This document shows, one piece after another, positions 23,136 to 31,642 of a stretch of 35,402 nucleotides of DNA. Numbering within the stretch: position 1 is the stretch's first letter; each line of letters begins with the position of its first letter. The translations under genes and the position numbers were made by a program. The DNA comes from Bacillota bacterium (GTDB lineage Bacteria; Bacillota; DSM-12270; Thermacetogeniales; Thermacetogeniaceae), in contig JARYLU010000029.1 in assembly GCA_029907475.1 (NCBI GenBank), forward strand, positions 1-35,402, in the 5' to 3' direction. Below the pieces are notes generated by a model. The model made no database searches, was not told the origin of the DNA, and saw only the letters and a program-made list of their open reading frames with translations.

Positions 23136-24185
23136 ATGAACGAAAAGTTAAAAGCATTGGAACTCGCAATGACTCAAATTGAAAGGTCTTTTGGAAAAGG
23201 ATCGATTATGCGGTTGGGAGAAACTCCGGCCCACATGAACATAGAAGTAATTCCCACCGGAAACCTTGCTTTAGATTTAGCACTTGGTGTAGGCGGGGTC
23301 CCAAGGGGAAGGGTAGTGGAAATTTACGGTCCCGAATCCTCAGGAAAGACTACAGTTGCTCTCCATGTAATTGCAGAGGCTCAAAAGACGGGAGGCATTG
23401 CCGCTTTCATTGATGCCGAGCATGCCCTTGATCCTCTTTATGCCCAAAAGTTGGGAGTAGATATTGATAATCTTTTAGTGTCACAGCCCGATACCGGTGA
23501 ACAGGCTCTGGAAATCGCCGAAACCCTCGTACGGAGCGGCGCTTTGGACGTTCTGGTCATTGATTCGGTAGCTGCCCTCGTTCCCAGAGCGGAATTAGAG
23601 GGTGAAATGGGAGATGTCCACGTTGGCCTGCAAGCACGCTTAATGTCACAGGCTTTAAGAAAACTGACAGGTGTCATCAGCAAATCCCGCACCACAGCAA
23701 TTTTCATTAATCAAGTGAGGGAAAAAGTAGGGGTTATGTTCGGAAACCCCGAAGTAACACCTGGCGGAAGAGCGCTAAAATTTTACGCCTCGGTAAGATT
23801 AGAAGTAAGGAAAATAGAAGCAATTAAACAAGGTACTGAGGTCGTAGGAAGTCGCACAAGGGCAAAAGTAGTGAAAAATAAAGTCGCGCCTCCTTTCAAA
23901 CAAGCGGATTTTGATATCATGTACGGTCAAGGTATTTCCCGCGAAGGCGGTCTTTTAGATATTGGTCTGGAATTAGGGTTCATCTCAAAAGCAGGGTCCT
24001 GGTTTGCGTACGGAGATGAACGCCTGGGCCAGGGCCGTGAAAACGCAAAAGACTTTTTAAAGGAACACCGTGAAATTGCTGAAGAAATCGAACAAAAAAT
24101 CCGGATGATGATCGAAAACAAAGGGCGTTCTTACCCTCAGGGCAGTCATAATAACGAAACCGACCAGAACGAGAATCTCGATTAA
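23136..24185 (+). CDS. recA: recombinase RecA
   Basis: RecA forms filaments on single-stranded DNA, drives homologous strand exchange and stimulates LexA self-cleavage. The 349 residues are normal. Walker A GPESSGKT is at 65-72, the [13 protein letters not shown] segment (Walker B) follows, and the DNA loop region with [15 protein letters not shown] is intact. The ATG at 23136 follows GGAGGGAGAGGAG; an earlier frame from 23115 adds seven untypical residues. recX, often next to recA, is absent here. Instead a short unit with its own promoter lies between recA and rny. The promoter and SOS box upstream indicate damage induction. Confidence 0.97.
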   Translation: MNEKLKALELAMTQIERSFGKGSIMRLGETPAHMNIEVIPTGNLALDLALGVGGVPRGRVVEIYGPESSGKTTVALHVIAEAQKTGGIAAFIDAEHALDPLYAQKLGVDIDNLLVSQPDTGEQALEIAETLVRSGALDVLVIDSVAALVPRAELEGEMGDVHVGLQARLMSQALRKLTGVISKSRTTAIFINQVREKVGVMFGNPEVTPGGRALKFYASVRLEVRKIEAIKQGTEVVGSRTRAKVVKNKVAPPFKQADFDIMYGQGISREGGLLDIGLELGFISKAGSWFAYGDERLGQGRENAKDFLKEHREIAEEIEQKIRMMIENKGRSYPQGSHNNETDQNENLD

Positions 24186-24204
24186 GTTTAAGAAGGATAT
24201 TTCC

Positions 24205-24233
24205 TTGACATACGTTCGAAACGGTAATAAAAT
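24205..24233 (+). promoter_or_regulatory. promoter with overlapping SOS-like box, downstream of recA
   Basis: TTGACA (24205-24210), 17 bases, TAAAAT (24228-24233). Within it, bases 24205-24218 read TTGACATACGTTCG, matching the SOS box CGAACATATGTTCG at 11 of 14 positions with one half-site perfect. LexA bound there would cover the -35 element. The unit it drives ends at the terminator at 24381-24404 or continues into rny. Confidence 0.5.
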
Positions 24234-24250
24234 TTAAATCAGTGGAAACA

Positions 24251-24337
24251 ATGGATAGAACTTCTGCCACAGTTTACTATAGATTAATTGTTAGTGGGCA
24301 AAAGACAATTTTTAAAATAAAAAAACCAAAAATTTAA
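24251..24337 (+). CDS. possible 28-residue peptide
   Basis: ATG at 24251 opens 28 codons (MDRTSATVYYRLIVSGQKTI then a lysine-rich end, FKIKKPKI) to TAA 24335-24337. The product would be basic, with net charge about +7. The ribosome site is weak (GTGGAAA), so the transcript may instead be a non-coding RNA of about 160 bases. It lies between an SOS-like promoter and an intrinsic terminator, which makes a dedicated small unit plausible. No family is recognised. Confidence 0.3.
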   Translation: MDRTSATVYYRLIVSGQKTIFKIKKPKI

Positions 24338-24365
24338 ATATGTTTTGAATTTGTGGAGAAGTTTC

Positions 24366-24371
24366 TATAAT
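24366..24371 (+). promoter_or_regulatory. -10 element before rny
   Basis: A perfect TATAAT with a weak -35 (TTTTGA at 24343-24348, 17-base spacer). The start would be about 24378, only a few bases before the hairpin at 24381-24400, so an rny mRNA from here would begin with that stem. Confidence 0.4.
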
Positions 24372-24380
24372 CACGTCATA

Positions 24381-24404
24381 AACCGAGTTTCTACTCGGTT
24401 TTAT
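24381..24404 (+). terminator. intrinsic terminator upstream of rny
   Basis: AACCGAGT (24381-24388) and ACTCGGTT (24393-24400) form a perfect 8-bp stem around TTCT, followed by TTATTTA. It probably ends the short unit that follows recA. Confidence 0.7.
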
Positions 24405-24432
24405 TTATGAAAACAAATTTAGGATAGGGAAG

Positions 24433-25989
24433 GTGATGGGGATTAACTTTATTCCAGCTATTTTTGTGACTCTTGCTATAACTGCTCTCATGCTGGGCGT
24501 TCTCGCTGGATACTTGTTAAGAAAATACTTAGCCGAAGCCAAAATTGCATCAGCCGAAGATGCTGCGAAACGAATTTTAGAAGAAGCACAGAAGGAAGCA
24601 GAAGCTAAAAAAAGGGAGGCAATCCTTGAAGCAAAAGAGGAGATTCATCTCATGCGGAGCGAGGCCGAGCGCGAAAACCGCGAACGGCGCAATGAACTCC
24701 AGCGGCTTGAGCGGCGTTTGCTCCAAAAAGAAGAAACTTTAGACCGGAAACTGGAAAGTCTTGAAAAGCGAGAAGATGGTCTGTTAAAAAAGGACCAGGA
24801 AATTAGTCAAATGAAAGTTAACCTGGGCGAATTGCTTCAAAAACAAGCTTCCGAACTAGAACGCATTTCCGGTTTAACAAAAGAAGAAGCCAGGGAATTG
24901 CTCCTAAATAATATTAAAGACGAAGTTAAGCATGAAGCGGCGCTAATTATCAAAGAAGCAGAAAATCAAGCCCGGGAGGATGCCGAAAAAAGGGCACGCG
25001 AAATTGTCACACAGGCAATTCAAAAGTGTGCAGCCGATATTGTTGCAGAAACGACCGTTTCGGTTGTTTCTCTCCCTAATGATGAAATGAAAGGACGAAT
25101 TATCGGTAGGGAAGGGAGGAACATCAGAACTTTAGAAACATTAACAGGAGTCGACCTGATCATTGATGATACACCAGAAGCCGTAATTCTCTCAGGATTT
25201 GATCCGATTAAACGCGAAACCGCGCGAATTGCACTGGAGAAGCTCATTGCTGATGGAAGAATCCATCCGGCCCGGATTGAAGAAATGGTGGAAAAGTCAC
25301 AGAAAGAAATCGAGCAAAAAATCCGGGAAGAAGGGGAGCAAGCCGCTTTTGAAGTTGGGGTACCCAACCTTCATCCTGAAATCATTAAACTTTTGGGAAG
25401 GTTAAAGTTTAGGACAAGCTATGGCCAAAACGTTTTGAAACATTCTCTTGAAGTAGCATACCTCGCGGGAACAATGGCGGCAGAACTCAACGCAGACGTT
25501 CAACTGGCAAAGCGTGCCGGGTTGCTTCACGATATCGGAAAAGCTGTCGATCATGAAGTTGAAGGACCGCATGTTACCATTGGAGCAGAATTGGCACGTA
25601 AATACCGGGAAAGCCCCGAGGTAATTCATTGCATTTTAGCCCACCACGGTGATCAGGAACCGGAAACAATAGAAGCGGTCCTTGTCCAGGCAGCAGATGC
25701 GATTTCCGCTGCTAGACCTGGGGCACGGAGAGAAACCCTGGAAACGTACTTGAGACGTCTTGAAAAGTTAGAAGAAATTGCAGAATCTTTTGAAGGGGTA
25801 GAAAAATCGTATGCAATCCAAGCGGGCCGAGAAATTCGAATTATGGTAAAACCTGAGCAAATTGACGATCTCCAGGCTGCACAACTTGCCCGGGAAATTG
25901 TTAAAAAAATTGAAAAGGAATTAGAATATCCCGGACAGATTAAAGTAGTGGTGATTAGGGAAACAAGAAACGTGGAATACGCAAAATAA
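24433..25989 (+). CDS. rny: ribonuclease Y
   Basis: RNase Y is the membrane-anchored endonuclease that starts decay of many Firmicutes mRNAs. The 518 residues comprise an N-terminal membrane helix (~4-28), a long Glu/Lys/Arg-rich coiled coil (~30-200), a KH RNA-binding domain ([15 protein letters not shown]) and the HD phosphohydrolase domain with [10 protein letters not shown] and [12 protein letters not shown], followed by a conserved C-terminal part. GTG 24433 and ATG 24436 are adjacent possible starts. It follows recA and precedes ymdB, the usual order. Transcription probably begins at 24366 or by read-through of the terminator at 24381-24404. Confidence 0.95.
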   Translation: MMGINFIPAIFVTLAITALMLGVLAGYLLRKYLAEAKIASAEDAAKRILEEAQKEAEAKKREAILEAKEEIHLMRSEAERENRERRNELQRLERRLLQKEETLDRKLESLEKREDGLLKKDQEISQMKVNLGELLQKQASELERISGLTKEEARELLLNNIKDEVKHEAALIIKEAENQAREDAEKRAREIVTQAIQKCAADIVAETTVSVVSLPNDEMKGRIIGREGRNIRTLETLTGVDLIIDDTPEAVILSGFDPIKRETARIALEKLIADGRIHPARIEEMVEKSQKEIEQKIREEGEQAAFEVGVPNLHPEIIKLLGRLKFRTSYGQNVLKHSLEVAYLAGTMAAELNADVQLAKRAGLLHDIGKAVDHEVEGPHVTIGAELARKYRESPEVIHCILAHHGDQEPETIEAVLVQAADAISAARPGARRETLETYLRRLEKLEEIAESFEGVEKSYAIQAGREIRIMVKPEQIDDLQAAQLAREIVKKIEKELEYPGQIKVVVIRETRNVEYAK

Positions 25990-26314
25990 GTGCATTCACC
26001 TGGAACAAGGTTTCGTATCCAGCAGTTCGCCATGCAAATCCCTGAATACCGGTCCATGAGGCTAACCAGTCTGAATTTAGGGGGCTTTTTATTCAGCCAA
26101 AAGAGGCCATCATGGGCCTTTTTTCTTTACGAAACCAGGTCCCACAGTTGTTCTGTTTTCTCGCCCGTTTCTTTGGGAATTAAAAACGACTCTTAATTCT
26201 TGATAAGTAGAAGGAAAAGGAAATTCCAATGAGCAGGATTTATTTAATCACTGACGAAATAAGGATGTTAAGTTGCAAATCTGAGACAGAATTTTGCAAG
26301 GGAAGGGATAATTA
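25990..26314 (+). terminator. rny terminator in a 325-bp gap (stem at 26099-26124)
   Basis: The only clear element in this gap is the terminator: AGGCC (26104-26108) pairs with GGCCT (26115-26119) around a 6-base loop, with A and T tracts extending the stem, ending in TTTTTT. Before it, CTGAAT (26071-26076) can pair with ATTCAG (26091-26096). From 26130 to 26314 I see no gene and no convincing promoter, though the following gene should start in this stretch. Confidence 0.6.
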
Positions 26315-26839
26315 ATGGCCAGGAGGTACAATGAAAAAGAAAATCACAATGTCTCTCATGTCGCTAACCTTCTTACCTCGATTTTATTGTGTTATCCGGA
26401 AATTGCGACAATTAACCTGGATCCGAAGAGTCGTATCGTAAAATTCACATTTTATCTTTTAAATAACGTATCCAGGGAAAAATTAAAAGAATTCCATCAG
26501 CACTTATTCCAATCCCTTCATACTTATTATTATCTGGAAAAAGTAGATGTTGAGATATGCTCTCTATTTTTTCAACCATTAGATTTCTTCACAACAATCG
26601 AATTCCAAAGAGATGTTCAGACCCTTTCTCAAAAGGAAATCGCCCTGATTATTACTTTAATTAAAGAGGAGTTTGGGCCCCATCTTGTTACTGAAGAAGA
26701 TGATGAATTAATAATCGATGATTTATCTTTACATGAAGAATTAATTGGATATATGCTGGAAAATGCTAAAAAAAATAGTTCGAATACCAAATTAATTGCT
26801 TTACGTGACGAAGGAAAGGTATTTGTTTTTAACAAATAG
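26315..26839 (+). CDS. hypothetical protein, 174 residues
   Basis: This soluble protein has no recognised family. It has no signal peptide or membrane helix. The first half is mixed (FTFYLLNNVSREKLKEFHQH), and the second half is acidic (TEEDDELIIDDLSLHEEL). The overall pattern suggests an alpha/beta domain of about 150 residues. Codon use is AT-rich like its neighbours, so it is probably native. The ATG at 26315 follows AAGGGAAGGGA. A second ribosome site and ATG (26331) in another frame gives only 36 codons and is dismissed. It lies between rny and ymdB and ends 34 bases before ymdB, so it may share that operon. Confidence 0.65.
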   Translation: MARRYNEKENHNVSHVANLLTSILLCYPEIATINLDPKSRIVKFTFYLLNNVSREKLKEFHQHLFQSLHTYYYLEKVDVEICSLFFQPLDFFTTIEFQRDVQTLSQKEIALIITLIKEEFGPHLVTEEDDELIIDDLSLHEELIGYMLENAKKNSSNTKLIALRDEGKVFVFNK

Positions 26840-26873
26840 CGCTTTGGCTAAAAAACCAGGAGGTAAGTTTTCC

Positions 26874-27656
26874 TTGCGAATCTTGTTTCTCGGGGACATC
26901 GTGGGTCGTCCCGGACGCCGTGCCGTCAAAGAAATACTTCCCTCTCTTAAAGAAAAGTACCACCCCCACCTGATCATTGCAAATGGAGAAAATGCAGCAG
27001 GAGGCAATGGGATTACGGAAGAGGCTAGCCAGGAGCTTTACGATGCCGGGATTGACATCTTAACCATGGGGAATCACGTATGGGATCGCAAGGAAATTTA
27101 TAATTTTATCGATCATGACGAAAGAATTATTCGACCGGCCAATTACCCCCCGAACACCCCGGGGCGGGGTTTCACAATGGTTCCCGTCCGAAATTCGCTA
27201 GTAGGTATTGTTAATTTAGCAGGACGTGTTTTTCTCCCTCCTTTAGACTGTCCTTTCCGAAGTATCGACCAGATCCTTCCCTTGCTTCAACAGGAAACCT
27301 CATTAATTCTGGTTGATTTTCATGCCGAGGCTACCTCGGAAAAAGTAGCTTTTGGTTGGTACGTAGATGGGCGTGTTACAGCAGTAATCGGAACGCATAC
27401 CCATATTCAAACCGCTGACGAACGGATCCTGCCAAAGGGAACAGGATATATTACAGATGTAGGAATGACAGGCCCCCGAGACTCTGTTTTAGGCGTAAAA
27501 CTTGAGGCAGTCCTGAAAAAATTTCTTACACTTCAGCCGGTTCGTTTTGAGGTTGCAGGGGGGGCACTTCAGTTAAATGCCCTTTTTCTTGAGATTCACC
27601 CCGAACAAAACACAACGCAAAAAATTGAAAGAATTCAAGTTATTAAAGAGAAATAG
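26874..27656 (+). CDS. ymdB: YmdB-family metallophosphoesterase (2',3'-cyclic nucleotide phosphodiesterase)
   Basis: This belongs to the YmdB family (TIGR00282), a dimetal phosphoesterase. The Bacillus protein hydrolyses 2',3'-cAMP and cGMP and affects biofilm and motility decisions. The 260 residues match. Metal-binding motifs in order are GDIVGRPGR (6-15), NGENAAGG, MGNHVWDRKE, DFHAEATSEK and GTHTHIQTAD. I chose the TTG at 26874, because the preceding AGGAGG is well placed and the family begins MRILFLGD. A longer frame to 26796 overlaps the upstream gene. rny-ymdB-spoVS is a conserved order. ymdB products could act on cyclic phosphates made by ribonucleases. Confidence 0.93.
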   Translation: MRILFLGDIVGRPGRRAVKEILPSLKEKYHPHLIIANGENAAGGNGITEEASQELYDAGIDILTMGNHVWDRKEIYNFIDHDERIIRPANYPPNTPGRGFTMVPVRNSLVGIVNLAGRVFLPPLDCPFRSIDQILPLLQQETSLILVDFHAEATSEKVAFGWYVDGRVTAVIGTHTHIQTADERILPKGTGYITDVGMTGPRDSVLGVKLEAVLKKFLTLQPVRFEVAGGALQLNALFLEIHPEQNTTQKIERIQVIKEK

Positions 27657-27669
27657 TCAAAAAATTTTC

Positions 27670-27698
27670 TTGCGAAAACCACCCGTCAATGATATGAT
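27670..27698 (+). promoter_or_regulatory. promoter for spoVS
   Basis: TTGCGA (27670-27675), 17 bases, TATGAT (27693-27698), a vegetative-type pattern at four and five of six positions. In Bacillus subtilis spoVS is known to depend on sigma-H, but I do not see a clear sigma-H match here. Confidence 0.45.
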
Positions 27699-27774
27699 AA
27701 TTCTACTAGTACTTTTTTCGGGTTAACTTGGGGCCTATAAAGTCGAGGGAAAAACAACAGGGGAGGTTGAGTTG

Positions 27775-28035
27775 GTGGAAGTATTGAAGGTGTCAGCAAA
27801 ATCTAGCCCTAATTCCGTAGCCGGAGCTCTGGCTGGAGTGTTAAGAGAAAAGGGCTGCGCGGAACTTCAGGCAATCGGAGCGGGTGCTTTAAACCAAGCG
27901 GTTAAAGCTGTCGCGATTGCGAGAGGATTTGTAGCTCCCAGCGGTGTTGACCTCATTTGTATTCCTGCTTTTACGGACATCGTGATTGACGGTGAAGAAA
28001 GAACAGCCATCAAGCTGATTGTAGAACCTCGATAA
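27775..28035 (+). CDS. spoVS: stage V sporulation protein S
   Basis: SpoVS is a small, extremely conserved protein with an Alba-like fold that affects septum formation and spore coat/core development. The 86 residues read VEVLKVSAKSSPNSVAGALA at the start and end DGEERTAIKLIVEPR, nearly identical to other SpoVS proteins. I chose the GTG at 27775, matching the family length; TTG at 27772 would add one residue. GGGGAGG lies 8 bases upstream. It has its own promoter and ends in a very strong terminator, so it is a single-gene unit. It supports the view that the organism sporulates. Confidence 0.97.
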   Translation: MEVLKVSAKSSPNSVAGALAGVLREKGCAELQAIGAGALNQAVKAVAIARGFVAPSGVDLICIPAFTDIVIDGEERTAIKLIVEPR

Positions 28036-28078
28036 AAAGAAAAAATGCTTCTTTGATACATGCTTTAAAGATATTGAC

Positions 28079-28115
28079 AACCTGTTTATTTCAAACCTGA
28101 AATAAACAGGTTTTT
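28079..28115 (+). terminator. strong intrinsic terminator after spoVS
   Basis: A perfect 15-bp stem (28079-28093 with 28098-28112) around a 4-base loop, AACC, ends in TTTTT. It lies 44 bases after spoVS and 32 bases before the dipeptidase gene. Confidence 0.9.
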
Positions 28116-28146
28116 ATGTTTTTTATGTTAAGGAGAGGTTTATCGA

Positions 28147-29064
28147 ATGATCATTGACATGCATTGTGATACAATTCTTGTAGCCTACCGTAACCATAAA
28201 ACGATTGAAATTCAAAAATTCCTCGAAGGCAACATTAAAATTCAATTTTTTGCGTTATTTCCTGGTAGTATTCATTACCCTAACTGGTATCTGCACCGCG
28301 TCCTTGACATGTTAGATTTTTGCTGGGAACAATTTGAAGCGCAACGCACTTTAATAGAAGTTATCACTTCCCCGGCGGATCTTTCAAACTGCATTGAAGG
28401 CAAGAAAATCGGTGCTTTGCTGGCCATCGAAGGTGGAGAAGTTTTAGAGGGGAACCTCCGAATTTTGCGGGTCTTATACCGTTTAGGGATCAGAAGTCTA
28501 GGCTTGACCTGGAATCACCGAAATGAAATCGCGGATGGTATTGCAGAAAGCCAAACGGGAGGAGGGCTTACAAAATTCGGGAGACAGGTAGTTAAAGAAA
28601 TGAACAGGCTGGGCATGATCATTGATGTTTCTCACCTTGCAGAAAAAGGCTTCTGGGATGTCCTTGAGTTAAGCGACCACCCTGTGATCGCTTCTCATTC
28701 GAACTGCCGTACCATTTGGAACCATCCCCGTAACCTTTCAGATGAACAGATTAAGGGGCTGGCTGAAAATAAAGGAATTGTCGGTATAAACTTCGTCCCC
28801 GATTTCCTTGGTCCCGCCGGGGCAGGACTGAATGATTTATTAAAACACATAGATCATATCTGCACACTTGTGGGTGATGACTTTTTAGGCTTCGGTTCCG
28901 ACTTTGACGGAACAGATTTTTTCATCCCTGAAATCCAGGATGCCAGGCATTTTCCGAAAATCATTGAAACCTTACAGAAGTGGGGTTATCCGGAAGGTTC
29001 GATCCGAAAAATATGCAGGGAAAACTGTCTCCGCGTCCTTAAAGAAGTTTTAAATAAAACTTAA
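28147..29064 (+). CDS. membrane dipeptidase-type peptidase (family M19)
   Basis: This is a zinc dipeptidase of the renal/membrane dipeptidase family, which cleaves dipeptides, often with a D-residue at the C-terminal side. The 305 residues are the normal bacterial length. Metal ligands are seen as H6 and D8 in DMHCDT, Glu in AIEGGEVLEG, His in DVSHLAEKGFW and His in IASHSNCR, and GSDFDG provides the substrate-site Asp. No signal peptide is present, so it is cytoplasmic. ATG 28147 follows AAGGAGAGG. The PHP-domain gene follows after 14 bases, so the two are probably co-transcribed. A role in peptidoglycan-peptide turnover is possible but not shown. Confidence 0.9.
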   Translation: MIIDMHCDTILVAYRNHKTIEIQKFLEGNIKIQFFALFPGSIHYPNWYLHRVLDMLDFCWEQFEAQRTLIEVITSPADLSNCIEGKKIGALLAIEGGEVLEGNLRILRVLYRLGIRSLGLTWNHRNEIADGIAESQTGGGLTKFGRQVVKEMNRLGMIIDVSHLAEKGFWDVLELSDHPVIASHSNCRTIWNHPRNLSDEQIKGLAENKGIVGINFVPDFLGPAGAGLNDLLKHIDHICTLVGDDFLGFGSDFDGTDFFIPEIQDARHFPKIIETLQKWGYPEGSIRKICRENCLRVLKEVLNKT

Positions 29065-29078
29065 AAAGGGAGATCAAC

Positions 29079-29900
29079 TTGTCTGCCGACCTCCACGTAC
29101 ACAGTACAGCCTCAGATGGAACATTAACGCCAGAAGAAATTGTAAATCAAGCCGTTCGTTCCGGACTTTCAGCAATAAGCTTAACAGATCATGATACGAC
29201 CGATGGGCTCTCCCGTGCTCTTTGGGCTGCATCCGGCACTAACCTGGAATTGGTCCCCGGTATTGAACTCAACACCGATTGGCAAGGGATTGAAATTCAT
29301 GTTTTAGGTTACTATCTTGAATTTCAATCGGCTTGGTTTCGAGGGATTCTAGATGATCTTCGAAATGCACGAGAAAAAAGGGCAATCGCAATAATCGGAA
29401 AACTTAACAAATTAGGGATAAGTTTATCATCTACCCGCGTTAAGGAAATTGCCGGAGCGGCTTCTTTAGGAAGGCCCCATATTGCTCAAGCCTTGGTTGA
29501 AGCAGGGTATGCTTGCTCGGTCACTGAAGCCTTTCAGCGGTATCTCGGTTATGGGAGACCTGCATACGTGACGCGCCATAAACTAAATCCTTTTGAGGCA
29601 ATTAAACTAATTCTTAAGGCCCGGGGGGTTCCTGTGCTCGCACATCCCGGCTTAATGGACAGGGATGAACTCATACCCGAATTTGTTAAGGCAGGTTTAC
29701 TCGGAATTGAGGTATATTACCCCCTGCATACACCAGAAATGATCGAAAAATATGCTCGAATCTGTCAAAAAAATGACGTAATAATGACCGGAGGGTCTGA
29801 TTACCACGGACCAGGAATGGACTACCCCCCCTTGGGTACGGTGACGGTACCATATGAAACGGTAGCAAAACTTAAAGTACTACATCAATTTTTAAACTAA
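29079..29900 (+). CDS. PHP-domain phosphoesterase (RNase AM/TrpH-like)
   Basis: The 273 residues form a PHP-fold metal phosphoesterase. Motifs in order are DLHVHSTASDGTLTPEE (H6, H8), LTDHDTTDGL, PGIELNT, HPGLMD and GGSDYHG, giving a full trinuclear metal site. The Escherichia coli relative YciV (RNase AM) removes nucleotides from RNA 5' ends and hydrolyses 3',5'-bisphosphonucleotides, so nucleic-acid or nucleotide turnover is likely. The start is TTG at 29079 after AAAGGGAG. It follows the dipeptidase gene closely. It is not a polymerase-linked PHP, because no DNA polymerase domain is attached. Confidence 0.88.
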   Translation: MSADLHVHSTASDGTLTPEEIVNQAVRSGLSAISLTDHDTTDGLSRALWAASGTNLELVPGIELNTDWQGIEIHVLGYYLEFQSAWFRGILDDLRNAREKRAIAIIGKLNKLGISLSSTRVKEIAGAASLGRPHIAQALVEAGYACSVTEAFQRYLGYGRPAYVTRHKLNPFEAIKLILKARGVPVLAHPGLMDRDELIPEFVKAGLLGIEVYYPLHTPEMIEKYARICQKNDVIMTGGSDYHGPGMDYPPLGTVTVPYETVAKLKVLHQFLN

Positions 29901-29951
29901 AATTCTCCACTCCAGAAGGAAAATAAATGTCAGCAACGAAATTAAGACTAA

Positions 29952-29957
29952 TATAAT
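29952..29957 (+). promoter_or_regulatory. -10 element for the LysM-NlpC/P60 gene
   Basis: A perfect TATAAT lies 27 bases before the ATG. The -35 region is weak (TGTCAG at 29928-29933, 18-base spacer). Confidence 0.35.
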
Positions 29958-29984
29958 AAAATATGAAAATCCGGAGGAGCTACG

Positions 29985-30659
29985 ATGAAAAAACTTAACC
30001 CGGCGAAGGTTGGGATTATTGGGGCGATAATTTTTTTGTTTAGTTTAGCTTTTCCTCGATTGTCGGAGGCCGGAACTTATGTTGTAAAAAAAGGAGACTC
30101 CCTCTGGAAAATCGCACAAACGTATGGAACTTCTGTCCAAAAGATTCAAGAAATTAATCAAATAAAGGGAACCCTGATCTACCCGGGGCAATTATTAAGA
30201 ATTCCTGATTCTTTAAATGAACAAAAAAAATCGAACCAACCTGTCCAGAGAGAGATGATCCCGGTTTCGCAACAAACACCCAACCCGGCTCGCCAGGGTG
30301 ATTTAAATTTAATTACTACAGCAAGGCGCTTTTTGGGGATACCTTACCGGTTTGGTGGCACACGACCTGAGACCGGCTTTGATTGTTCTGGCTTTGTACA
30401 ATATGTCTACTCAATACACGGAATTGAACTTCCCCGGATCGCGAGCAGTCAGGCTACGGTCGGGATTAAAGTAACAGATCCAGTACCCGGGGATCTCGTC
30501 TTTTTCGCCACCCAAAAAAGTAATCTGATTGATCACGTAGGAATTTACGTCGGAAATAATGCCTTTATTCATGCAAGTCGGAGCAAGGGAATTACGATTA
30601 CATCGCTTCAAGATGCATGGTACGGACCGCGGTTTGCTTTTGCCCGCCGCGTTCTTTAA
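29985..30659 (+). CDS. secreted LysM-NlpC/P60 cell-wall hydrolase
   Basis: The 224 residues have a signal peptide (KK then a hydrophobic stretch to about residue 24, with an SEAG cleavage region), one LysM domain (~31-74, YVVKKGDSLWKIAQTYGTS) for peptidoglycan binding, a short Gln/Pro-rich linker, and an NlpC/P60 papain-like domain with Cys134 in FDCSGFV and His184 in DHVGIYVG. Such enzymes cut D-Glu-diaminopimelate bonds in stem peptides. The catalytic residues are intact. ATG 29985 follows CCGGAGGAG. It may serve vegetative wall turnover or sporulation; its own -10 element is vegetative in type. Confidence 0.92.
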   Translation: MKKLNPAKVGIIGAIIFLFSLAFPRLSEAGTYVVKKGDSLWKIAQTYGTSVQKIQEINQIKGTLIYPGQLLRIPDSLNEQKKSNQPVQREMIPVSQQTPNPARQGDLNLITTARRFLGIPYRFGGTRPETGFDCSGFVQYVYSIHGIELPRIASSQATVGIKVTDPVPGDLVFFATQKSNLIDHVGIYVGNNAFIHASRSKGITITSLQDAWYGPRFAFARRVL

Positions 30660-30715
30660 AAAATTTATTGTTATAAAGAATCCATTCTAAAAACACGGAA
30701 AGGAAAAAAGAATTT

Positions 30716-31642
30716 ATGAAGTTTACGAAGACTACAATTGATCAGGTCCGCTCCGGCTTCGAAAGAGCCGGTTACATCGCAGAAGATGAAATCATTGTTC
30801 CAGTTTATCTAGCCCTTCGTTTAGAAAAACCCATCCTCATTACAGGGGCACCCGGAGTAGGAAAAACCGAAATTGCGAAGGTTTTAGCGCATGTCTTTGA
30901 AACCGATTTAATACGCCTCCAGTGCTACGAAGGACTTGATGAAAATAAAGCATTATATGAATGGAACTACCAGCGACAGTTGATCAAGATCCAGCTCATC
31001 AAGGAAAGTGCTTCCAACGAACTTGTCGAGCGGAATCTATTTTCGCGGGACTATTTGTTAGAGAGACCCCTCCTGAAGGCAATTCAAGCCCCCAGGAAAG
31101 TCGTTTTGTTAATCGATGAAATTGATAAAACAGATGAAGAGTTTGAAGCGTTTCTTTTCGAGGTGCTTTCAGATTTCCAGGTCTCAGTCCCGGAACTGGG
31201 AACGATTGTGGCCCGCCACATTCCAATTGTAGTACTGACCAATAACGGAGAACGGGAGCTCTCTGACGGCTTGAAAAGACGCTGTGTTTTTCTGTTTATC
31301 GATTTTCCGAGCATCGAAAAGGAAATTAAAATCATTAAGGTAAAGGTCCCGGAAACAGGGGAACGGCTGGCCGAAGAAATTGCTCTGGCCGTTCACCATT
31401 TACGGCATCACATCGATTTAAAAAAGAAGCCATCTATTTCGGAAACCCTCGACCTTGCCCGGGCGCTCGTTTTATTTGAAGCCCAAAAACTCGAAGCTGA
31501 ACACATCAAGCAAACAATCAATCTCTTACTCAAAGATAAAGAGGATATTGACCTCTTTAATCAGCAGGTAGGCCCCGCAGGACTAATTGAACTCGTCCGG
31601 AATCAACTAAGTAAACGTTCAGAAAGAAGGACCTTCGTTTGA
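30716..31642 (+). CDS. MoxR-family AAA+ ATPase (CoxD-like)
   Basis: This is a 308-residue MoxR-type AAA+ chaperone. Walker A GAPGVGKT is at 44-51, Walker B VVLLIDEIDK lies near 128-137, and sensor/arginine region NNGERELSDGLKRRC follows. Such ATPases work with a VWA-domain partner to mature or activate metalloenzymes. The closest layout is CoxD-CoxE of carbon monoxide dehydrogenase maturation, but no target enzyme is encoded nearby. The ATG at 30716 has a distant ribosome site (GGAAAGG). Its stop overlaps the TTG start of the VWA gene (TTGA), so the two are coupled. The substrate cannot be told from this window. Confidence 0.88.
   Translation: MKFTKTTIDQVRSGFERAGYIAEDEIIVPVYLALRLEKPILITGAPGVGKTEIAKVLAHVFETDLIRLQCYEGLDENKALYEWNYQRQLIKIQLIKESASNELVERNLFSRDYLLERPLLKAIQAPRKVVLLIDEIDKTDEEFEAFLFEVLSDFQVSVPELGTIVARHIPIVVLTNNGERELSDGLKRRCVFLFIDFPSIEKEIKIIKVKVPETGERLAEEIALAVHHLRHHIDLKKKPSISETLDLARALVLFEAQKLEAEHIKQTINLLLKDKEDIDLFNQQVGPAGLIELVRNQLSKRSERRTFV

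Noticed and set aside
26331-26441. Gene starting at an ATG with a perfect AGGAGG in another frame within the 174-residue gene
   Set aside because: It has only 36 codons and no family features. AGGAGG is explained by two arginine codons of the larger gene.
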